From contig CATOOV010000008.1 of assembly GCA_951801955.1 (NCBI GenBank), positions 1 through 64,000 of the forward strand: a stretch of 64,000 nt of DNA, written 5' to 3'. The position numbers and the translations under genes were made by a program. The notes under the pieces were generated by a model. That model was not told the DNA's origin, made no database searches, and saw only the letters and a program-made list of their open reading frames with translations. Source of the DNA: an uncultured Lachnospiraceae bacterium. GTDB taxonomy: Bacteria > Bacillota > Clostridia > Lachnospirales > Lachnospiraceae. Positions 8,881 to 17,371 of the stretch are shown here, piece by piece. Position 1 is the stretch's first letter. Each line of letters opens with the position of its first letter.

Positions 8881-9627
8881 TTATTGCCCTATGTTTCTCT
8901 GCCGCAGGATTTCATAGGCAAGCACCCCTGCTGCAACAGATGCATTGAGGGAATCAATCTCTCCTGCCATGGGAATGGATGCGATATAATCACAATTTTC
9001 CCTTACCAACTTGCTGACTCCCTCTCCTTCGCTTCCCACCACCAGACCAATGGGACCTTTCAAGTCAAGCTGGTACATAGAAGTCCCTCCCATATCAGCA
9101 CACACAAACCATATGCCCTGCTTTTTCAATTCCTGAATGGTCTTGGAAAGATTTGTAACCTTTGCCACCGGGGTATAATTCAGCGCCCCGGCAGAAGACT
9201 TTGCCACAGTAGAGGTCAGCCCCACTGCACGGCGTTTGGGGATAATCACCCCATGGGCACCCACAGTATTTGCCGTACGGATAATGGCGCCCAGATTATG
9301 AGGGTCTTCGATATTATCCAAAAGAATGAGAAATGGATCTTCCTTTTTCTCCTGTGCTGCTTTTAGAATATCCTCCACCTGGGCATATTCATATGCCGCC
9401 GCAACAGCGATGACTCCTTGATGCTTCTTTGTCTCAGAAAGCTGGTCCAACCGTTCCTTTGTCACATAATTGATAATTGTATCATGTTTTTTTGCCTCTC
9501 TGGTGATAGTTCTGACAGGTCCGTCCTGGCAGCCAGACAACACAAACAGCTTGTCTATCGTTTTCCCAGAGCGAAATGCCTCAAGTACAGCATTTCTTCC
9601 CTCAATTTTCATTTCTTCGTAACTCAA
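8881..9627 (-). CDS. rlmB: 23S rRNA (guanosine-2'-O-)-methyltransferase RlmB, TrmH family
   Basis: This SpoU-family enzyme transfers a methyl group from SAM to ribose in 23S rRNA (family knowledge). The three SPOUT motifs are visible: LLDNIEDPHNLGAIIRTA, IGLVVGSEGEGVSKLV and IPMAGEIDSLNASVAAGVLAYE. The N-terminal 75 residues form the RNA substrate-binding domain. Length is 248 residues, normal. The TTG start overlaps the mrnC stop as TTGA and has GGAG seven bases before it; the next ATG, five codons in, has no site. This arrangement suggests translational coupling. Confidence 0.93.
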   Translation of the reverse strand: MSYEEMKIEGRNAVLEAFRSGKTIDKLFVLSGCQDGPVRTITREAKKHDTIINYVTKERLDQLSETKKHQGVIAVAAAYEYAQVEDILKAAQEKKEDPFLILLDNIEDPHNLGAIIRTANTVGAHGVIIPKRRAVGLTSTVAKSSAGALNYTPVAKVTNLSKTIQELKKQGIWFVCADMGGTSMYQLDLKGPIGLVVGSEGEGVSKLVRENCDYIASIPMAGEIDSLNASVAAGVLAYEILRQRNIGQ

Positions 9628-10064
9628 CCCTGTACTCCTTTTCCAATTTTATCAAGCCCAATTAGTATCAATTCCATAATACGGTCCATACGGTCCTCCA
9701 AGTACAAATAGCCCATCAAGGCTTCAAAACCGGTAGCCCTCCGGTAATCCATGATCGTTGCATTTTTCGCAGTGGTAGGAGAATTGGCATTTCTGCCCCT
9801 CTTGTAAATCGTGATTTCCTCTTCTGTCAAATCCTGCTGCAATACCCCTATCATTTCTGACTGGGTATGCGCTTTTACAATCTGGCTGGTTTGACGGTGG
9901 AGCGAATTTACATTGCTATTCCCCTTTCCAACGATCATGGAGCGGATAACCAGGTCATAAATTCCATCTCCGATATAGGCGAGTACCAACGGAGAATAGC
10001 TGCGGATATCTCTGGGCGATATACCGGATTTCTCCAGAATAAATGTATTTAAACCCGTTTCCAT
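9624..10064 (-). CDS. mrnC: Mini-ribonuclease III (MrnC)
   Basis: This 146-residue protein is an RNase III catalytic domain without the double-stranded RNA-binding domain. In Bacillus the enzyme trims the ends of 23S rRNA precursor. The characteristic [16 protein letters not shown] motif with the metal-binding aspartate is present, as is the second acidic helix [16 protein letters not shown]. It overlaps the end of cysS by 16 bases and its stop overlaps the rlmB start, the same order as in Bacillus. The start ATG has an AAGGAG site. Confidence 0.93.
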   Translation of the reverse strand: METGLNTFILEKSGISPRDIRSYSPLVLAYIGDGIYDLVIRSMIVGKGNSNVNSLHRQTSQIVKAHTQSEMIGVLQQDLTEEEITIYKRGRNANSPTTAKNATIMDYRRATGFEALMGYLYLEDRMDRIMELILIGLDKIGKGVQG

Positions 10065-11455
10065 TTTACTCCTTCTCTGGTATCTTCCAAAACAATACCT
10101 TTCTCTGACAGTATCGTGCGAATTTCATCAGCGCGGGCAAAATTTTTCTCTTTTCTAGCCGCCTGACGCTCTTTAATCAGATTCTCTATCTCCTCATCCA
10201 GTAATTCCTCGGTTTGTTCCAAAATGATTCCCAAAATATCACAGAGTTGATTCAAACGAGAATAAAACTTCTCCAAAAACTCACTGGAACTTTTTTCAGT
10301 TACATTCGTATTGATATATTTCACCAATTCAAAGATCGCTGTAATCGCATCTGCAGTATTAAAATCATCTTCCATTACAGTTTCAAATTTCAGAACAAAT
10401 TTATCACTGTCATTCCATATCCTGGTTTCTTCTTCCGTCATGTGCTGTTGGCTGGCATTCTTGATCAAATGCTTTAAATTCATGCCTGCATTCCAAATAC
10501 GCTCCAGACCATTCTTCGCTGCTTCCATCAATTCCTCACTGAAATTCAGGGGACTTCTATAATGGGCGCTTAGCATAAAGAAACGAAGCACTTGTAAATT
10601 ATATTTCTCTCCAATTTCCCGCACAGTAAAAAAATTTCCTGCAGACTTTGACATTTTTTTATTGTCAATATTTAAAAAACCATTGTGGAGCCAATATCTG
10701 GCAAAAATTTTTCCGCTGCATGCCTCACTCTGGGCAATTTCATTTTCATGGTGGGGAAAGATCAAATCCTCGCCGCCTGCATGGATATCAATTTCTTCCC
10801 CCAGATATTTTCGTGCCATAACAGAACACTCAATATGCCAGCCTGGTCTGCCCTGGCACCAGGGTGACTCCCAATAAGGCTCCCCTTCCTTTTTTGGTTT
10901 CCAAAGTACAAAATCCAAGGAATCCTCCTTCTCTTCCCCAGACACTTTGATATCCCGATGCCCCGCCTGCAGGTCATCCAGATTCTTATGGGAAAGTTTT
11001 CCATATTCCCCAAATTTCCGGGTACGGAAATAAACGGTTCCATCTTTTACAGGATAAGCATATCCCTTTTCAATCAAAATAGAAATCATCTCCAGCATCC
11101 CGTCAATTTCCTCTGTCGCCAATGGATGTACCGTTGCTGGTTTCACGTTCATATCCGCCATATCCTGTTTGCACTCCCTCATGTAGCGTTCTGCAATTTC
11201 TTGTGCCGAAACGCCTTCCTCCACAGCTTTTTTAATTATTTTATCATCTACATCGGTAAAATTGGAAACAAAATTTACCTCATACCCTTTGTATTCCATA
11301 AACCGACGGACCGTATCAAATACAATCATTGGTCTGGCATTTCCAATATGGATATAATTATATACGGTAGGTCCGCACACATACATTTTTACTTTCCCTT
11401 CTTCCAAAGGGACAAACGTCTCTTTTTTTCTGCTTAACGTATTATAAACTTTCAT
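10049..11455 (-). CDS. cysS: Cysteinyl-tRNA synthetase
   Basis: This class I synthetase of 468 residues charges tRNA-Cys. It has the HIGH-type HIGNARP at 36-42, the KMSKS loop (KMSKSAGN), and the zinc ligands typical of CysS: Cys27 in YVCGPT, the cysteine of WHIECSVM, and histidine/glutamate in FPHHENE. The C-terminal helical tRNA-binding part is complete. It follows cysE by only 9 bases and overlaps mrnC, so the genes form one operon, controlled by the T-box leader upstream of cysE. Confidence 0.97.
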   Translation of the reverse strand: MKVYNTLSRKKETFVPLEEGKVKMYVCGPTVYNYIHIGNARPMIVFDTVRRFMEYKGYEVNFVSNFTDVDDKIIKKAVEEGVSAQEIAERYMRECKQDMADMNVKPATVHPLATEEIDGMLEMISILIEKGYAYPVKDGTVYFRTRKFGEYGKLSHKNLDDLQAGHRDIKVSGEEKEDSLDFVLWKPKKEGEPYWESPWCQGRPGWHIECSVMARKYLGEEIDIHAGGEDLIFPHHENEIAQSEACSGKIFARYWLHNGFLNIDNKKMSKSAGNFFTVREIGEKYNLQVLRFFMLSAHYRSPLNFSEELMEAAKNGLERIWNAGMNLKHLIKNASQQHMTEEETRIWNDSDKFVLKFETVMEDDFNTADAITAIFELVKYINTNVTEKSSSEFLEKFYSRLNQLCDILGIILEQTEELLDEEIENLIKERQAARKEKNFARADEIRTILSEKGIVLEDTREGVKWKRV

Positions 11456-11464
11456 GTATTCCTC

Positions 11465-12154
11465 CTATTTACACTGTTCTTCTTTGCAGTTTTTGCAACG
11501 CAGTTCTTTTACTTGTTTCTCTAGATCAATGATTTTATTGCAGAGGGCGGAATTTTCATGCTGTAATACTGTGATATCCTCCATCACCGGATCTGGCAGA
11601 TGAACCTGGTCCATATCACTCCTTGGCACTTTGATGTTATCCCTCTTTACAATCCTGCCAGGAACCCCTACCACCGTACAGTTTGGAGGAACCTCTTCTA
11701 GTACCACGCTTCCAGCGCCAATTTTACTGTTCTCACCGATCGTAAAAGATCCAATCACTTTCGCCCCTGCGCTCACCATAACATTGTCGCAAAGGGTAGG
11801 ATGGCGTTTTCCGGTTTCTTTTCCTGTCCCGCCCAGGGTAACCCCCTGATACAATGTCACATTGTCTCCAATAATCGTAGTCTCCCCAATAATTACGCCA
11901 CTGCCATGGTCAATAAAAAAACCCCTTCCGATCACGGCGCCTGGATGAATTTCAATCCCAGTTTTGCGTGCCGCTTTCTGGGAAATCCTCCTGGCTCGAA
12001 AATAGTGTCCTTTTAAATATTGTTTGTGTGCCTTCCGGTAACTAAGCATTACCCGAAAGCTCGGATATAACAGGACTTCCAGAGGAGACTTAATGGACGG
12101 ATCCCGCTCCCGGATAATCTCATATTCTTCCTTTATCTGCTGAAACACGCCCAA
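11465..12154 (-). CDS. cysE: Serine O-acetyltransferase
   Basis: The enzyme makes O-acetylserine from serine and acetyl-CoA, the first step of cysteine synthesis. The left-handed beta-helix hexapeptide repeats are plain (IHPGAVIGRGFFIDHGSGVIIGETTIIGDNVTLYQGVTLGGTG), with the catalytic histidines in FIDHGSG and in KRHPT. The C-terminal tail is longer than usual and ends in a coiled helix and a cysteine cluster (CKNCKEEQC), which could bind metal or sense thiols; that is inference. The start is TTG at 12154, placed nine bases after AGGAAG; GTG two codons on is the alternative. It is the first gene of the cysE-cysS-mrnC-rlmB operon. Confidence 0.95.
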   Translation of the reverse strand: MGVFQQIKEEYEIIRERDPSIKSPLEVLLYPSFRVMLSYRKAHKQYLKGHYFRARRISQKAARKTGIEIHPGAVIGRGFFIDHGSGVIIGETTIIGDNVTLYQGVTLGGTGKETGKRHPTLCDNVMVSAGAKVIGSFTIGENSKIGAGSVVLEEVPPNCTVVGVPGRIVKRDNIKVPRSDMDQVHLPDPVMEDITVLQHENSALCNKIIDLEKQVKELRCKNCKEEQCK

Positions 12155-12242
12155 CTTTTAGCACTTCCTTTCTGGCAGGCTTTCCTCTCTGCGATCTATG
12201 GACCATACAGGACCATCTTGCATAGGTACCCATGGATTCGGT

Positions 12243-12344
12243 GTTCAAGAACGCCATATTTGCGCAGCAATCATTTCCACTTGTGCGCGTGCGCATATTT
12301 ATTTTCTCATATAGGAAATTCGGAAGAATTGCCTATATGGTAAA
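12243..12344 (+). repeat. Chimeric repeat, start of family C joined to family A
   Basis: The sequence begins as family C (GTTCAAGAACGCCA) and passes directly into family A (ATTTGCGCAGCAATCATTTCC, CTTGTGCGCGTGCGCATATTTATTTTCTCATATAGGAAATT...GCCTATATG). It lies between the T-box terminator and cysE, inside the leader transcript of that operon. Confidence 0.55.
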
Positions 12345-12588
12345 AAAACTCCGTCTCAAAATATAGAGACGAAGTTATCCGCGGTTCCACTCTAAGTAGA
12401 TACCCATAGGTATCCCCTCAAAACATGTAACGAATGTCCAACGTACCAGAATACTTAAATTCTTCTGATCAGCTCACAGAGGCACTTCGAAATCATCTCC
12501 TGTTCAAAACTGCTTCCAGCCACGGCAGCTTCTCTCTGGGACAGACAGATACCTACTCTCTCTGATCTTCGCCTTTTTCCAATCTTCT
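12345..12588 (-). promoter_or_regulatory. T-box riboswitch with terminator, upstream of cysE-cysS
   Basis: Read on the minus strand, the conserved T-box AGAGTGGAACCGCGG lies at 12379-12393. After it comes an intrinsic terminator (CGTCTC-TATATTTT-GAGACG followed by T7). The 5-prime part starts AGAAGATTGGAAAAAGGCG and holds an AGAGAGAGTAGG stem I region. A TGC triplet at 12484-12482 in GAAGTGCCTC is well placed to be a cysteine specifier; this last point is inference. The downstream genes cysE and cysS fit control by uncharged tRNA-Cys. Confidence 0.9.
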
Positions 12589-12594
12589 TATGAT

Positions 12595-12623
12595 AGTTTA
12601 TGCACAAATTCCCAATTTGTCAA
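12595..12623 (-). promoter_or_regulatory. Sigma-A type promoter for the T-box leader
   Basis: On the minus strand TTGACA and TAAACT are separated by exactly 17 bases. The predicted start falls a few bases before the T-box stem I. Confidence 0.7.
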
Positions 12624-12701
12624 TAGGAATAAAACATTTTGCGTTTCCTGATTTTGTGAATCAACAATACCAAAAGGTTCACAACATAAAGTAATGGAAA
12701 C

Positions 12702-12805
12702 GCCTCGCACATTTGCTCAGCAATCTTTTCCTTTTGTGCGCATATTATTTTTTGTTCAATAGGAAAACACTTTCACGTTTTAACGTGAAAAGGTCTTTCC
12801 TAATT
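12702..12805 (+). repeat. Dispersed repeat family A, degenerate copy
   Basis: GCACATTTGCTCAGCAATCTTTTCC, TTTTGTGCGCATATTATTTTTTG and a terminal hairpin (AGGAAA...CTTTTTCACGT/ACGTGAAAAGG..TTTCCT) match the family plan, with a changed loop. Confidence 0.5.
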
Positions 12806-12810
12806 TAAAT

Positions 12811-12867
12811 AAAATTCAAAAATGCCATCGGCATTCTTGCTGCGGGGTGCGGGCCAGCTCTGCTGAC
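12811..12867 (+). repeat. Dispersed repeat family C
   Basis: ATTCAAAAATGCCATCGGCATTCTTGCTGCGG..GCGGGCCAGC..TGCTGAC. It directly follows a family A copy, so the two families sit next to each other again, as at 12243. Confidence 0.6.
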
Positions 12868-12877
12868 AAATACAAAT

Positions 12878-14107
12878 TCACACCCATTCATTTAAATAGA
12901 CAGAGGTTCTTTCCAGCAATTCTTCTGCTAATTCAGAGATATCCCGTTCTTGTCCTGTCCCTGTGCCCATAATTCTTTGAATCCTTCCTCCCTCATGATC
13001 GGTTTCAATCAGAAACGTCCCATTGTTTGCTTCAATGATCGAATCTTTCACTTTCACATAAAAGGAATGACGCCCCTCACTTCTCATAAGGGAAACAAAT
13101 GCAGGAAGGTTGATAATACGAACCATCATGTTTGGAATCATAAACGCTATTTGCAAGGATTCCTCCTGCTTCCATTTTGGATGGATACCTGCCAAAGCGA
13201 TTTGGCAAAGTTTTTTTGCATCCTCCCTTGAAACAACAGATTCCAACAAAAGTTCTTTTACCTCTGCCGTCCATGGCTTTCTTCTGTCTGCTTGTTCTGC
13301 CACGCCATATACCATCAGCCCATACAGCTCTCCTTCTAACTGCAAGAGCAGTACCCCGCCATTTTCCGCCGCTGTTTCAGCAAATAAACGTTCATAATAA
13401 GCAGCATCCCTGTTTATAAAAATATCGTCTCTCTGTTCCAAGACCTTATTGGAGAAAGATACCATTGCCGGAATATCTTCTGTATCTGCCCGTTTCCATT
13501 GCAGCCCTGATGCGAGCACATCTCCTTCCAAATAATAATGATCCGCCGTAGCGGCACTGATTTCACGGTTCTGAAAAGTCTGCTGGGACTCTGTGTCCCC
13601 CCTGTTCGCAGGATACAAACAATCCTTTCTCCTGGAATCTTCCATACAAATTCCAGGATCCTGACAGGGGAAAAATACAAATCCCTGTCCTTTATAGTAT
13701 GCGGGATCCGCTGGCAAAAGAAAGGAAAACGGTATCTGCTTTTGTTCCATATCCCTTAAGGCAAATCTCATAACCTGCCCCATCCGCCCCTGCCTGCGGC
13801 AAGCCGCATATGTCGCCACCGCCACAATATAAGGAATATCCAGGAGTGTTCCATTGATGCAAAGGGTATAGGGGTTAAAATGAATCATAACAGAAAAAGA
13901 GCCTTCTTCGAAAACGTCATCTTGTTCCATTACAAGGATCTCATTATCTTTCGTTTTCCATTTATAATAATAATCTACAAACTTATGGGAATCTTCTGGA
14001 AATATAGCCTGATACATGGGTTTGGTTTTCTGTTTTTCCCATTGCTCCAAATAACGTACCTTCCTAACTTCCGTCTTTCCTGCCTGGTCACCTCTTATCT
14101 GTTCCAC
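12878..14107 (-). CDS. GNAT family N-acetyltransferase, Eis-like
   Basis: This protein of about 409 residues has the Eis-type layout: an N-terminal GNAT domain (KFVDYYYKWKTKDNEILVMEQDD), the acetyl-CoA loop in YIVAVATYAACRRQGRMGQVM, a second GNAT-like half, and a C-terminal SCP2-like domain. Members acetylate diverse amines; the substrate here is unknown. The start is uncertain: the open frame begins at 14122 overlapping the ispF stop, GTG at 14107 has an AGAGGG site, and TTG at 14050 has AGGAAGG eight bases upstream and fits the usual N-terminus RYLE. It is probably the last gene of the apt-ispF operon. Confidence 0.82.
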   Translation of the reverse strand: MEQIRGDQAGKTEVRKVRYLEQWEKQKTKPMYQAIFPEDSHKFVDYYYKWKTKDNEILVMEQDDVFEEGSFSVMIHFNPYTLCINGTLLDIPYIVAVATYAACRRQGRMGQVMRFALRDMEQKQIPFSFLLPADPAYYKGQGFVFFPCQDPGICMEDSRRKDCLYPANRGDTESQQTFQNREISAATADHYYLEGDVLASGLQWKRADTEDIPAMVSFSNKVLEQRDDIFINRDAAYYERLFAETAAENGGVLLLQLEGELYGLMVYGVAEQADRRKPWTAEVKELLLESVVSREDAKKLCQIALAGIHPKWKQEESLQIAFMIPNMMVRIINLPAFVSLMRSEGRHSFYVKVKDSIIEANNGTFLIETDHEGGRIQRIMGTGTGQERDISELAEELLERTSVYLNEWV

Positions 14108-14118
14108 CCCCTGCCCTC

Positions 14119-14679
14119 TCAAGCCTTGTCAAATTCATTTTGTTTTGCACACCCACTGCAGTTGCTGCAATTTCTTTCACTGTGGCATATAGCCATACTT
14201 CCCTCATAAAAGCCTGTAATTGAACAAACTGCCTGCGCAGAAATGCCTTCCTGCCTGCCAGTAAAACCAAGCCCCTCTTCCGTGGTTGCCTTGATATTCA
14301 CCTGGCTCACCGCAAGATTCAGCACACGCGCTGTATTTGCCACCATCTGTTCGATATAAGGGCGCAGTTTGGGCTGCTGGGCAATGATAGTAGCGTCAAT
14401 ATTTTCAATCACATACCCTTCCTGCTCAAGAAGCCCTTTCACATGTGCAAGAAGTTCCATACTGGAAATTCCTTTATATGCTGGATCTGTGTCTGGAAAA
14501 TGCTTTCCAATATCTCCCAGCGCTGCCGCTCCCAACAATGCGTCCATTATGGCATGAATCACAACATCTGCATCAGAATGCCCTTCCAGTCCCAACGGAT
14601 AAGGTATTTCCAATCCACCTAAAATTAATTTTCGGTTTTCTGCCAGCTTATGAACATCATATCCAATTCCAACTCTCAT
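14119..14679 (-). CDS. ispF: 2-C-methyl-D-erythritol 2,4-cyclodiphosphate synthase with Cys-rich tail
   Basis: The enzyme catalyses the cyclisation step of the MEP isoprenoid pathway. Its metal site is shown by GIGYDVHKL and by [25 protein letters not shown]. The core ends near residue 157 (AQAVCSITG), the normal family length. Here about 25 residues follow, with [13 protein letters not shown], a compact cysteine cluster not part of the usual enzyme. The gene begins five bases after the apt stop and overlaps the acetyltransferase reading frame. The role of the tail is unknown. Confidence 0.93.
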   Translation of the reverse strand: MRVGIGYDVHKLAENRKLILGGLEIPYPLGLEGHSDADVVIHAIMDALLGAAALGDIGKHFPDTDPAYKGISSMELLAHVKGLLEQEGYVIENIDATIIAQQPKLRPYIEQMVANTARVLNLAVSQVNIKATTEEGLGFTGRQEGISAQAVCSITGFYEGSMAICHSERNCSNCSGCAKQNEFDKA

Positions 14680-14684
14680 TTTCC

Positions 14685-15209
14685 CTAGTTACCTTCATAC
14701 GTAATAATACTGTCCACATTGTAGCCTGAAAGCTTCTCTCTTCCCTTAAGCCCGGCAAGCTCCATGACAAAACAAATCTTTACCACCTCGCCGCCAAGCT
14801 GTTCAATCAGCCCAACAATTGCTTCAATGGTTCCTCCAGTTGCAATCAAGTCATCTATAATAACAACTTTCTGCCCTTTTAAAATTGCATCCTTATGTAT
14901 CTCAATCACTGCACTGCCATATTCCAGGTCATATTCTGCTGAAATAACTTCACAAGGCAATTTTCCCTTTTTTCGTACAGGAACAAAACTTTTATGTGCT
15001 TCATATGCCACAGGCACTCCAAAAATAAATCCCCTGGACTCTGGTCCAACCACCACATCATAATCTACATCTTTTAGACGCTCCAATAATCCATCAATGG
15101 CAAGGTGCAGTCCATCTGCATCCTGCAAAATACTAGTTACATCCCGAAAAATAATTCCTGGCTCTGGAAAATCTGGAATACTTCTTACATACTCTTCTAA
15201 TTTTTTCAT
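14685..15209 (-). CDS. apt: Adenine phosphoribosyltransferase
   Basis: The enzyme salvages adenine with PRPP to give AMP. It has 174 residues when started at [10 protein letters not shown], where GGAGG lies upstream; the 27 extra codons in the ORF track are translated repeat sequence. The PRPP loop is [16 protein letters not shown], and the N-terminal [18 protein letters not shown] is diagnostic of Apt. It is the first gene of a tight minus-strand group with ispF and the Eis-like acetyltransferase. Confidence 0.96.
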   Translation of the reverse strand: MKKLEEYVRSIPDFPEPGIIFRDVTSILQDADGLHLAIDGLLERLKDVDYDVVVGPESRGFIFGVPVAYEAHKSFVPVRKKGKLPCEVISAEYDLEYGSAVIEIHKDAILKGQKVVIIDDLIATGGTIEAIVGLIEQLGGEVVKICFVMELAGLKGREKLSGYNVDSIITYEGN

Positions 15210-15234
15210 GACTTTTCCTCCATAACTGTAATTT

Positions 15235-15372
15235 TCAACCTGCTTTATCTTTTGGTTTTCTTCGTTTTCTATGATACTTTCTAAATGCACTGTAAATTTC
15301 CAATTCTGCTTTATCTTTTGGCTTTCTACAATGTTTCTGTATACACTGTAAATATTCGATTACGTTTTATTC
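15235..15372 (-). repeat. Two degenerate copies of the glf 3-prime end
   Basis: The unit CTGCTTTATCTTTTGGYTTTCT...GTATACACTGTAAAT occurs twice with a period of about 63 bases. Both resemble the end of glf (TTTTCTACAATACTTCCTGTACACATTGCAAT at about 15571-15600). Translated in register, the nearer copy reads LQCIQKHC against LQCVQEVL of glf. I infer old tandem duplication of the gene terminus. Confidence 0.5.
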
Positions 15373-15395
15373 TTTCGTTTTCTTATTTTGTAACT

Positions 15396-15558
15396 ATTCA
15401 GAACCCCAAGCCACAGACATGCCAGCAAAGCTGTCATTCGCCTCTAACGAGGCTTCTGTCTGTGGCTGAGGGGATGATCACCTCCCTGGAAATAGCAATT
15501 CATCCCTTTTCAAATAAATTTGAACGTTCTGAATTGCTATTTTCAGGGGGTTCTGAAT
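15396..15558. repeat. Nested inverted repeat between glf and apt
   Basis: Two hairpins lie side by side. The first pairs CCCC-AGCCACAGACA with TGTCTGTGGCT-GGGG, the second CCCTGGAAATAGCAATTCA with TGAATTGCTATTTTCAGGG. The outer ends ATTCAGAACCCC and GGGGTTCTGAAT are also complementary. No ORF is present. It looks like a small non-autonomous inverted-repeat element. Confidence 0.6.
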
Positions 15559-15572
15559 CGTTACCTTATTTT

Positions 15573-16673
15573 CTACAATACTTCCTGTACACATTGCAAT
15601 GCCGCTTCTATGGTATCATCCATATCGTAATACTTATATTGTCCCAATCTGCCGCCAAAAATTACATTTCCTTCTTTTTGGGCAAGCTCCTGGTACTTCC
15701 CATAAAGCGCCGCATTTTTTTCATCATTCATAGGATAGTAAGGTTCATCCCCCTTTGTCCATGTCTGAGGATATTCCCGCGTGATAACAGTTTTCGGCTG
15801 TTTGCCAAATTCAAAATGCTTGTGTTCAATAATCCGGGTATATGGCACTTCATATTCGGTATAATTTACCACTGCATTTCCCTGATAATTCTCCTGTTCC
15901 AGCAATTCCGTCTCAAACCGCAGCGAACGGTATTCCAGTTCCCCAAAACAATAATCAAAATATTCATCAATCATTCCTGTATAGACAATCCTGTCCGCAG
16001 CTTCTTTATATTCTTCCCGCTTTTCCAAAAAATTTTCATTTAATTTTACTTTCGTACCTTTCAGCATATTTTCTACCATCTTGGTATAACCGCCTAATGG
16101 AATTCCCTGGTAATTATCGTCAAAATAGTTATTGTCATAGGTAAAACGCACAGGAAGGCGTTTGATAATAAATGCTGGGAGATCCGTGGCACGTTTTCCC
16201 CATTGCTTCTCTGTATATCCTTTTACCAGTTTGGTATATACGTCTGGTCCAACCAAATTAATTGCCTGTTCTTCCAAATTTCTTGGATTCTCCACAGAAT
16301 ATTCCTGTTTCTGCTGCTGAATCTTTGCCTGTGCCTCCTGGGGTGTCACAACCCCCCACAATTTATTGAATGTATTCATATTAAACGGCATATTATAGAT
16401 CTCACCTTTATAATTCGCCACAGGGGAGTTAGTGTAACGGTTAAAAGCTGTAAATTGGTTGATATAATCCCATACTTCCTTATTAGAGGTATGGAAAATA
16501 TGAGCGCCATATACATGTACCTGGATTCCTTCCATCTCTTTGGTGTATATATTTCCAGCGATATGGTTCCGTTTGTCTATCACAAGGCACTTTTTTCCCG
16601 CCTTTTTTGCTTCTTGGGCAAAAACTGCGCCAAACAGCCCTGCGCCAACAATTAAATAATCATATGTCTTCAT
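15573..16673 (-). CDS. glf: UDP-galactopyranose mutase
   Basis: This flavoenzyme interconverts UDP-galactopyranose and UDP-galactofuranose for cell-surface glycans. It has 366 residues. The FAD-binding motif is YDYLIVGAGLFGAVFA, and KRNHIAGNIYT and VHVYGAHIFHTSNKEVW are characteristic of Glf. The YTEKQWGK and LPVRFTYDNNYF stretches hold conserved substrate-binding residues. The start ATG follows AAGGAG. It is isolated here, with no glycosyltransferase genes beside it. Confidence 0.96.
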   Translation of the reverse strand: MKTYDYLIVGAGLFGAVFAQEAKKAGKKCLVIDKRNHIAGNIYTKEMEGIQVHVYGAHIFHTSNKEVWDYINQFTAFNRYTNSPVANYKGEIYNMPFNMNTFNKLWGVVTPQEAQAKIQQQKQEYSVENPRNLEEQAINLVGPDVYTKLVKGYTEKQWGKRATDLPAFIIKRLPVRFTYDNNYFDDNYQGIPLGGYTKMVENMLKGTKVKLNENFLEKREEYKEAADRIVYTGMIDEYFDYCFGELEYRSLRFETELLEQENYQGNAVVNYTEYEVPYTRIIEHKHFEFGKQPKTVITREYPQTWTKGDEPYYPMNDEKNAALYGKYQELAQKEGNVIFGGRLGQYKYYDMDDTIEAALQCVQEVL

Positions 16674-16688
16674 TTCCGACTCCTTACT

Positions 16689-16788
16689 TATACCTTATGA
16701 CACGCCGAATGGCATGATGGGGCGCCCTTTGGGTATCCCTTTTGAAACGACCGAAGGTCATACTGGGTGCCCTTGGATATGCTTTTAT
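16689..16788 (+). repeat. Dispersed repeat family B, two tandem copies
   Basis: ACCTTATGACACGCCGAATGGCATGATGGGGCGCCCTTTGGGTATCC is followed by a second degenerate unit (CGACCGAAGGTCAT...GGGTGCCCTTGGATATG). The same paired layout is seen at 1319. The remaining gap to 17116 holds no gene that I can see. Confidence 0.65.
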
Positions 16789-17092
16789 TACTCCAGCGGT
16801 TAAATATCATCGTACATCCCTTTATAGTATAGTATAACCGCTTTTCTTATACAAGCAATTTTTCTAAAAGATCTTTTCATGTTACTGTGGCGGTTAAATA
16901 TATTATCCTAACTTTATAAGGTTTCAAACATCGCCAGAGTTTTAACGATGCCCTTGACAGATCTGCAACAATTGCAAACTGGCAGGCTGACTTTTCCTAT
17001 TTCGACGGCAGACTGCCCCATTCTACATAAACTGCCAGCATTCCTTCTTGTTTCTTTACATTTTCTTAGCACCCGATTTTTCGTGATTCTGC

Positions 17093-17098
17093 TATAAT
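17093..17098 (+). promoter_or_regulatory. Extended -10 element for the small gene at 17117
   Basis: TGCTATAAT is an extended -10 box with no good -35 at standard spacing. Transcription would start around 17105, giving a leader of about 12 bases that is almost only the GAGGTG ribosome binding site. Confidence 0.4.
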
Positions 17099-17116
17099 AT
17101 TATTGAGGTGATAAAG

Positions 17117-17281
17117 ATGACAGTTAGCGATATTTTAGAAAGCAAAGATATTGATTTACTTGAAAGATTACGAACAGAAAATGTACTCCTGCTGGAAGAG
17201 AATAGAAAACTAACTGAAACGGTAGATTGGATGCATGATACCATTTGGCGCCTTGTGCGTATACAACGGTCAGAAAGTTGA
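17117..17281 (+). CDS. Small leucine-rich helical protein, unrecognised
   Basis: This 54-codon ORF is too short for the ORF track. It starts with ATG seven bases after GAGGTG and reads MTVSDILESKDIDLLERLRTEN...IQRSES. It looks like one long amphipathic helix with regular leucines, so a small coiled-coil protein is likely. The first residues resemble DNA-binding-adjacent or cell-division-like helices, but I recognise no family. It lies on the plus strand opposite the NYN-LOTUS gene, with its stop about 185 bases from that gene's stop. Confidence 0.6.
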   Translation: MTVSDILESKDIDLLERLRTENVLLLEENRKLTETVDWMHDTIWRLVRIQRSES

Positions 17282-17371
17282 CTCCTCAAACCTTCTACCA
17301 AATATTTTTCAAAAAAATATCGGCGGGATTATCCTGCCGGTTATTTTTTATCATACCCAAAGTGCCGATCA

